Assembly: GCA_050124735.1 (NCBI GenBank)
Contig: JASFEQ010000238.1
Location: 1-7,071, forward strand
Direction of reading: 5' to 3'
Length of the DNA stretch: 7,071 nucleotides
Source of the DNA: JASFEQ01 sp050124735
GTDB lineage: Bacteria; Desulfobacterota; DSM-4660; Desulfatiglandales; HGW-15
Shown here: one piece after another, positions 5,324 through 7,071 of the stretch
Numbering within the stretch: position 1 is the first letter of the stretch
How the letters are laid out: every line of letters begins with the position of its first letter
Made by a program: the position numbers and the translations under genes
Notes under the pieces: model-generated
What the model saw: the letters and a program-made list of their open reading frames with translations, nothing else
The model's database searches: none
Told to the model about the DNA's origin: nothing

Positions 5324-5968
5324 CTAGAATCCCAAGTTCTGGTTAATAAGCACCACCGATATATCGGACAGCCTGGGCTTGCGGTGGAGAATGGTAGTGA
5401 TCCGGCAGATGCGTTGGGGGGCATTGCAGTCAGTGCATACACCTGTTTCTGCGCAGGGGGTTTCCATATTCAGACTCTTGGCCCGCATCGGGCCCGCCAC
5501 CTCCCATACCCTTTTCAGGGCAGAATCAAGGTCGGGTCTTACCTTGTTCATGCCGGCCACAATAATTACCTTCTTCGGGCCAAAGCCCATACCGCTGACA
5601 CGATTTCCTATCCCATCCACATTGACCACCTCGCCGGTGACTGAGATGGCATTGGCACTACACATAAAGCAGTCGGCGCGACCCTGTTGGAGGCGAATTT
5701 CCATATCCTCTTCTTTGCTGAGGTCCTTTTGCCAGTGGTCGAAAACGCTTTTCCCCATGGATTTGATTTCTTCAAGAAGGCCAAGGGACCTCGTGGTATC
5801 TGAACCAGCAAACCCAAAGGTCTCACATTCGGAGACCATATCCAGAATCAACGTGCGCGCCTCTTCAACGCTCGATACAAAATGGGCATCAAACTCATGC
5901 TTTTTAAGTGCCTTTACACATCTCTCGCCCAACTTCTCCCCTAACCAATTCCCATACGTCTTTTCCAT
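5324..5968 (-). CDS. LUD-domain (LutC/YkgG-like, DUF162) protein with C-terminal four-Cys motif
   Basis: A 214-aa stand-alone LUD-domain protein. This domain is named for lactate utilisation (LutB/LutC), but stand-alone members have no settled function. The hallmark FGFAGSDTTRSLGLLEEI (51-68) is followed by ADCFMCSANAISVTGEVVNV (98-117) and the glycine-rich GIGNRVSGMGFGPKKVIIVAG (119-139). The C-terminus has Cys172-x5-Cys178-x2-Cys181-x6-Cys188, spacing that could bind an Fe-S cluster or Zn. The start is uncertain: ATG at 5968 has GGGAG six bases upstream and is preferred; ATG at 5974 and TTG at 5989 are in frame. The stop is TAG at 5324. It lies between the XdhC-like gene and the 83-aa gene on the same strand. 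A redox or electron-carrier role beside the AOR homologue is inference; a flanking position by chance is possible. Confidence 0.87.
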   Translation of the reverse strand: MEKTYGNWLGEKLGERCVKALKKHEFDAHFVSSVEEARTLILDMVSECETFGFAGSDTTRSLGLLEEIKSMGKSVFDHWQKDLSKEEDMEIRLQQGRADCFMCSANAISVTGEVVNVDGIGNRVSGMGFGPKKVIIVAGMNKVRPDLDSALKRVWEVAGPMRAKSLNMETPCAETGVCTDCNAPQRICRITTILHRKPRLSDISVVLINQNLGF

Positions 5969-5989
5969 CCTCATCTCCCTTCCTGTCAA

Positions 5990-6281
5990 TATTGCATCTG
6001 ACCCGCTCTACGGGCCTTTAGAGTGATCCGTCTTGGCCTGTATCGGCCGAAACCCTCCAGGCTACTAACGCTAGATTTCTTGAGATTTGTTATGGATTTC
6101 CTGCCGGTGTCTTTCTAACTTGTTTTGATCATTTAGATTTTGGTCATTCGAATTTGTTTCGGGCTTCGGATCTGGGATTTTTTGCAGCTGCGCTGCATTA
6201 CGATTTCACTGGACTCTGCGAGAGATATTGATTTTGCTCATTTTGTTCTAAAATTTGCTATCTGGCATCTGATATCCGGTA
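5990..6281. other. Intergenic region without genes; T-rich with a degenerate 15-nt tandem repeat
   Basis: There is no credible coding sequence between the XdhC-like stop and the LUD start. The half nearer the XdhC-like gene is T-rich on the plus strand. TGATCATTTAGATTT (6126-6140) and TGGTCATTCGAATTT (6141-6155) are adjacent copies matching at 11 of 15 positions, followed by a related TTCGGGCTTCGG stretch; it resembles degenerate intergenic repeats I recall from related genomes. GCAGC (6184-6188) and GCTGC (6192-6196) form a small hairpin, but on the minus strand it is followed by A, not T, so it is not a terminator for the XdhC-like gene. No clear promoter for the LUD gene was seen. Confidence 0.5.
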
Positions 6282-7071
6282 TCAAGCCCCCGCCCTGGTC
6301 TGTATCAACTCTGCCACGATGCTCACGGCGATCTCCTCCGGTGTCTCGGCGCCTATGTCAAGGCCTATGGGGGCATGGACCCGATCAATATCAGCCTTTG
6401 TGAAACCCTCTTCCAGCAAGGCATCGTAAATCATATTTCTCTTGCGCCTGCTCCCGATCATGCCCACATATTTGGCTGGGGTTCTCAAGGCCTGAGTCAA
6501 CACGGTCTTGTCATGAATGTGGCCTCGGGTAACGATCACAAAATATGAGGATTCATCCACAGGAAATTTATCGAGCACACCCTCAAAGGTGAACTGGTGC
6601 ACTTTCCAGGCCTCAGGGAAATTACCCGGGTCTGCGAACTCGGCGCGATCATCAACAACCACCACCTTAAATCCTATTTTGGCGGCCAGAGGCACGATCT
6701 GCAAGGATACATGTCCACCACCAAATACATAGAGAATCGGCTCAGAGGCCAGCGGCTCCACGAAGAGCTCCAACTCATTGCCTGCCTCATCATGGCAAAT
6801 AATGATCTTAGGCTCTCCCTGTGTCATGACTTGCCTCAATTCTTCTTTGATGGTGTCTTCTGCTTCCTTTATCCTAGACAGTGCCCCTATGCGTTCGCCA
6901 TCAGGATCCATGAACATTTTAGGAATAAGTTCTGCCTGCCAGTGATCCGAATTCACAATGGTTGCCACAACCCCTGAACCGCCTCTGCGGTTTACGTCCA
7001 TAGCCTTTTTAAAGATATCCAGGTGGTTGATGTTTCCGGGTGAGACAGGCTCCAAGAAGATCTCTGCGTCC
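6282..7071 (-). CDS. XdhC/CoxI-family molybdo/tungsto-enzyme maturation factor, 5' end beyond the window
   Basis: The last 262 residues of an XdhC-family protein, which helps insert or sulfurate the metal-pterin cofactor of xanthine dehydrogenase/aldehyde oxidoreductase-type enzymes. The C-terminal Rossmann domain is clear: LYVFGGGHVSLQIVPLAAKIG, VVVVDDR, YFVIVTRGHIHDKTVL, KYVGMIGSRRKR and HAPIGLDIGAETPEEIAVSI, roughly visible residues 113-252. The frame is open to the edge (DAEIFLEPV at 7070-7044), so the TTG at 7055 is not the real start. The motif recurs as ELELFVEPL about 92 residues later, suggesting two successive copies of the N-terminal XdhC-type domain. TGA stop at 6282. The LUD gene follows after about 313 nt. 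The nearest possible client in the window is the AOR homologue, although classical XdhC clients belong to the xanthine oxidase family and may lie outside the window. Confidence 0.9.
   Translation of the reverse strand, partial: DAEIFLEPVSPGNINHLDIFKKAMDVNRRGGSGVVATIVNSDHWQAELIPKMFMDPDGERIGALSRIKEAEDTIKEELRQVMTQGEPKIIICHDEAGNELELFVEPLASEPILYVFGGGHVSLQIVPLAAKIGFKVVVVDDRAEFADPGNFPEAWKVHQFTFEGVLDKFPVDESSYFVIVTRGHIHDKTVLTQALRTPAKYVGMIGSRRKRNMIYDALLEEGFTKADIDRVHAPIGLDIGAETPEEIAVSIVAELIQTRAGA

Noticed and set aside
5984..5989. Perfect TTGACA on the minus strand as a -35 box for the LUD gene
   Set aside because: A matching -10 would fall inside the coding region and none resembling TATAAT is present at 16-18 nt.
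5379..6026. 215-aa plus-strand open frame opposite the LUD gene
   Set aside because: The opposite strand encodes a clear LUD domain over the same span; the plus-strand product has no recognisable motif and an odd Ser/Pro/Arg-rich composition.
6184..6196. GCAGC/GCTGC hairpin as terminator of the XdhC-like gene
   Set aside because: On the minus strand it is followed by an A-run; the T-run lies on the wrong side.
7053..7055. TTG at 7055 as the start of the XdhC-like gene
   Set aside because: The frame is open to the window edge and upstream codons read DAEIF, a family-like segment; the true start lies outside.
1..7071. CRISPR array, tRNA, rRNA or riboswitch
   Set aside because: No regularly spaced direct repeats, tRNA cloverleaf, rRNA segment or recognisable riboswitch core was found on either strand by eye.

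Overview
The window looks like part of a chromosome from an anaerobic, probably sulfate-reducing bacterium of the Desulfobacterota (Desulfobacterales-like). The basis is indirect. It carries a tungsten-type aldehyde:ferredoxin oxidoreductase (AOR) homologue, a stand-alone LUD-domain protein and an XdhC-type maturation factor, and its intergenic spaces hold palindromic repeats of a kind I associate with that group. No rRNA, tRNA or CRISPR array was seen. No transposase gene was seen either, although small non-autonomous repeat elements are abundant.

Layout. (1) 1-1715, plus strand: a GMC/cholesterol-oxidase-like flavoprotein with an embedded four-cysteine motif, preceded by an extended -10 promoter. 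(2) 1731-1955: a 225-bp MITE-like element with 28-bp imperfect terminal inverted repeats, lying between two convergent genes. Its right end supplies the stop codon of the neighbouring gene. (3) 1953-7071, minus strand: five co-directional genes. In transcription order they are a 5'-truncated XdhC-family protein (at the window edge), a LUD-domain protein, an 83-aa orphan, the AOR-family protein, and a class I SAM methyltransferase whose GTG start overlaps the AOR stop by 4 nt (GTGA). The gaps are about 313, 454 and 110 nt, then an overlap, so only AOR-methyltransferase is certainly one translational unit.

Functional reading. XdhC homologues mature molybdenum (and possibly tungsten) enzymes, and the only pterin-metal enzyme here is the AOR homologue, so a maturation factor plus enzyme pairing is plausible. 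The AOR homologue is unusual. The third cysteine of the Fe-S motif is Asp, the second pterin-binding motif is degenerate, and the positions I align with the conserved active-site Glu and His are Thr and Ser. Together with the coupled methyltransferase, the 83-aa protein and the LUD protein, this could be an uncharacterised redox module. That is inference, not proof.

Intergenic DNA. Three copies of a CATTGCGAG...GCAATCT repeat occur, two of them as an inverted pair. A GC-rich palindrome is present twice, once inside the MITE-like element and once inside a C-rich/G-rich hairpin repeat after the LUD gene. The second copy differs by one 7-nt deletion and two substitutions.
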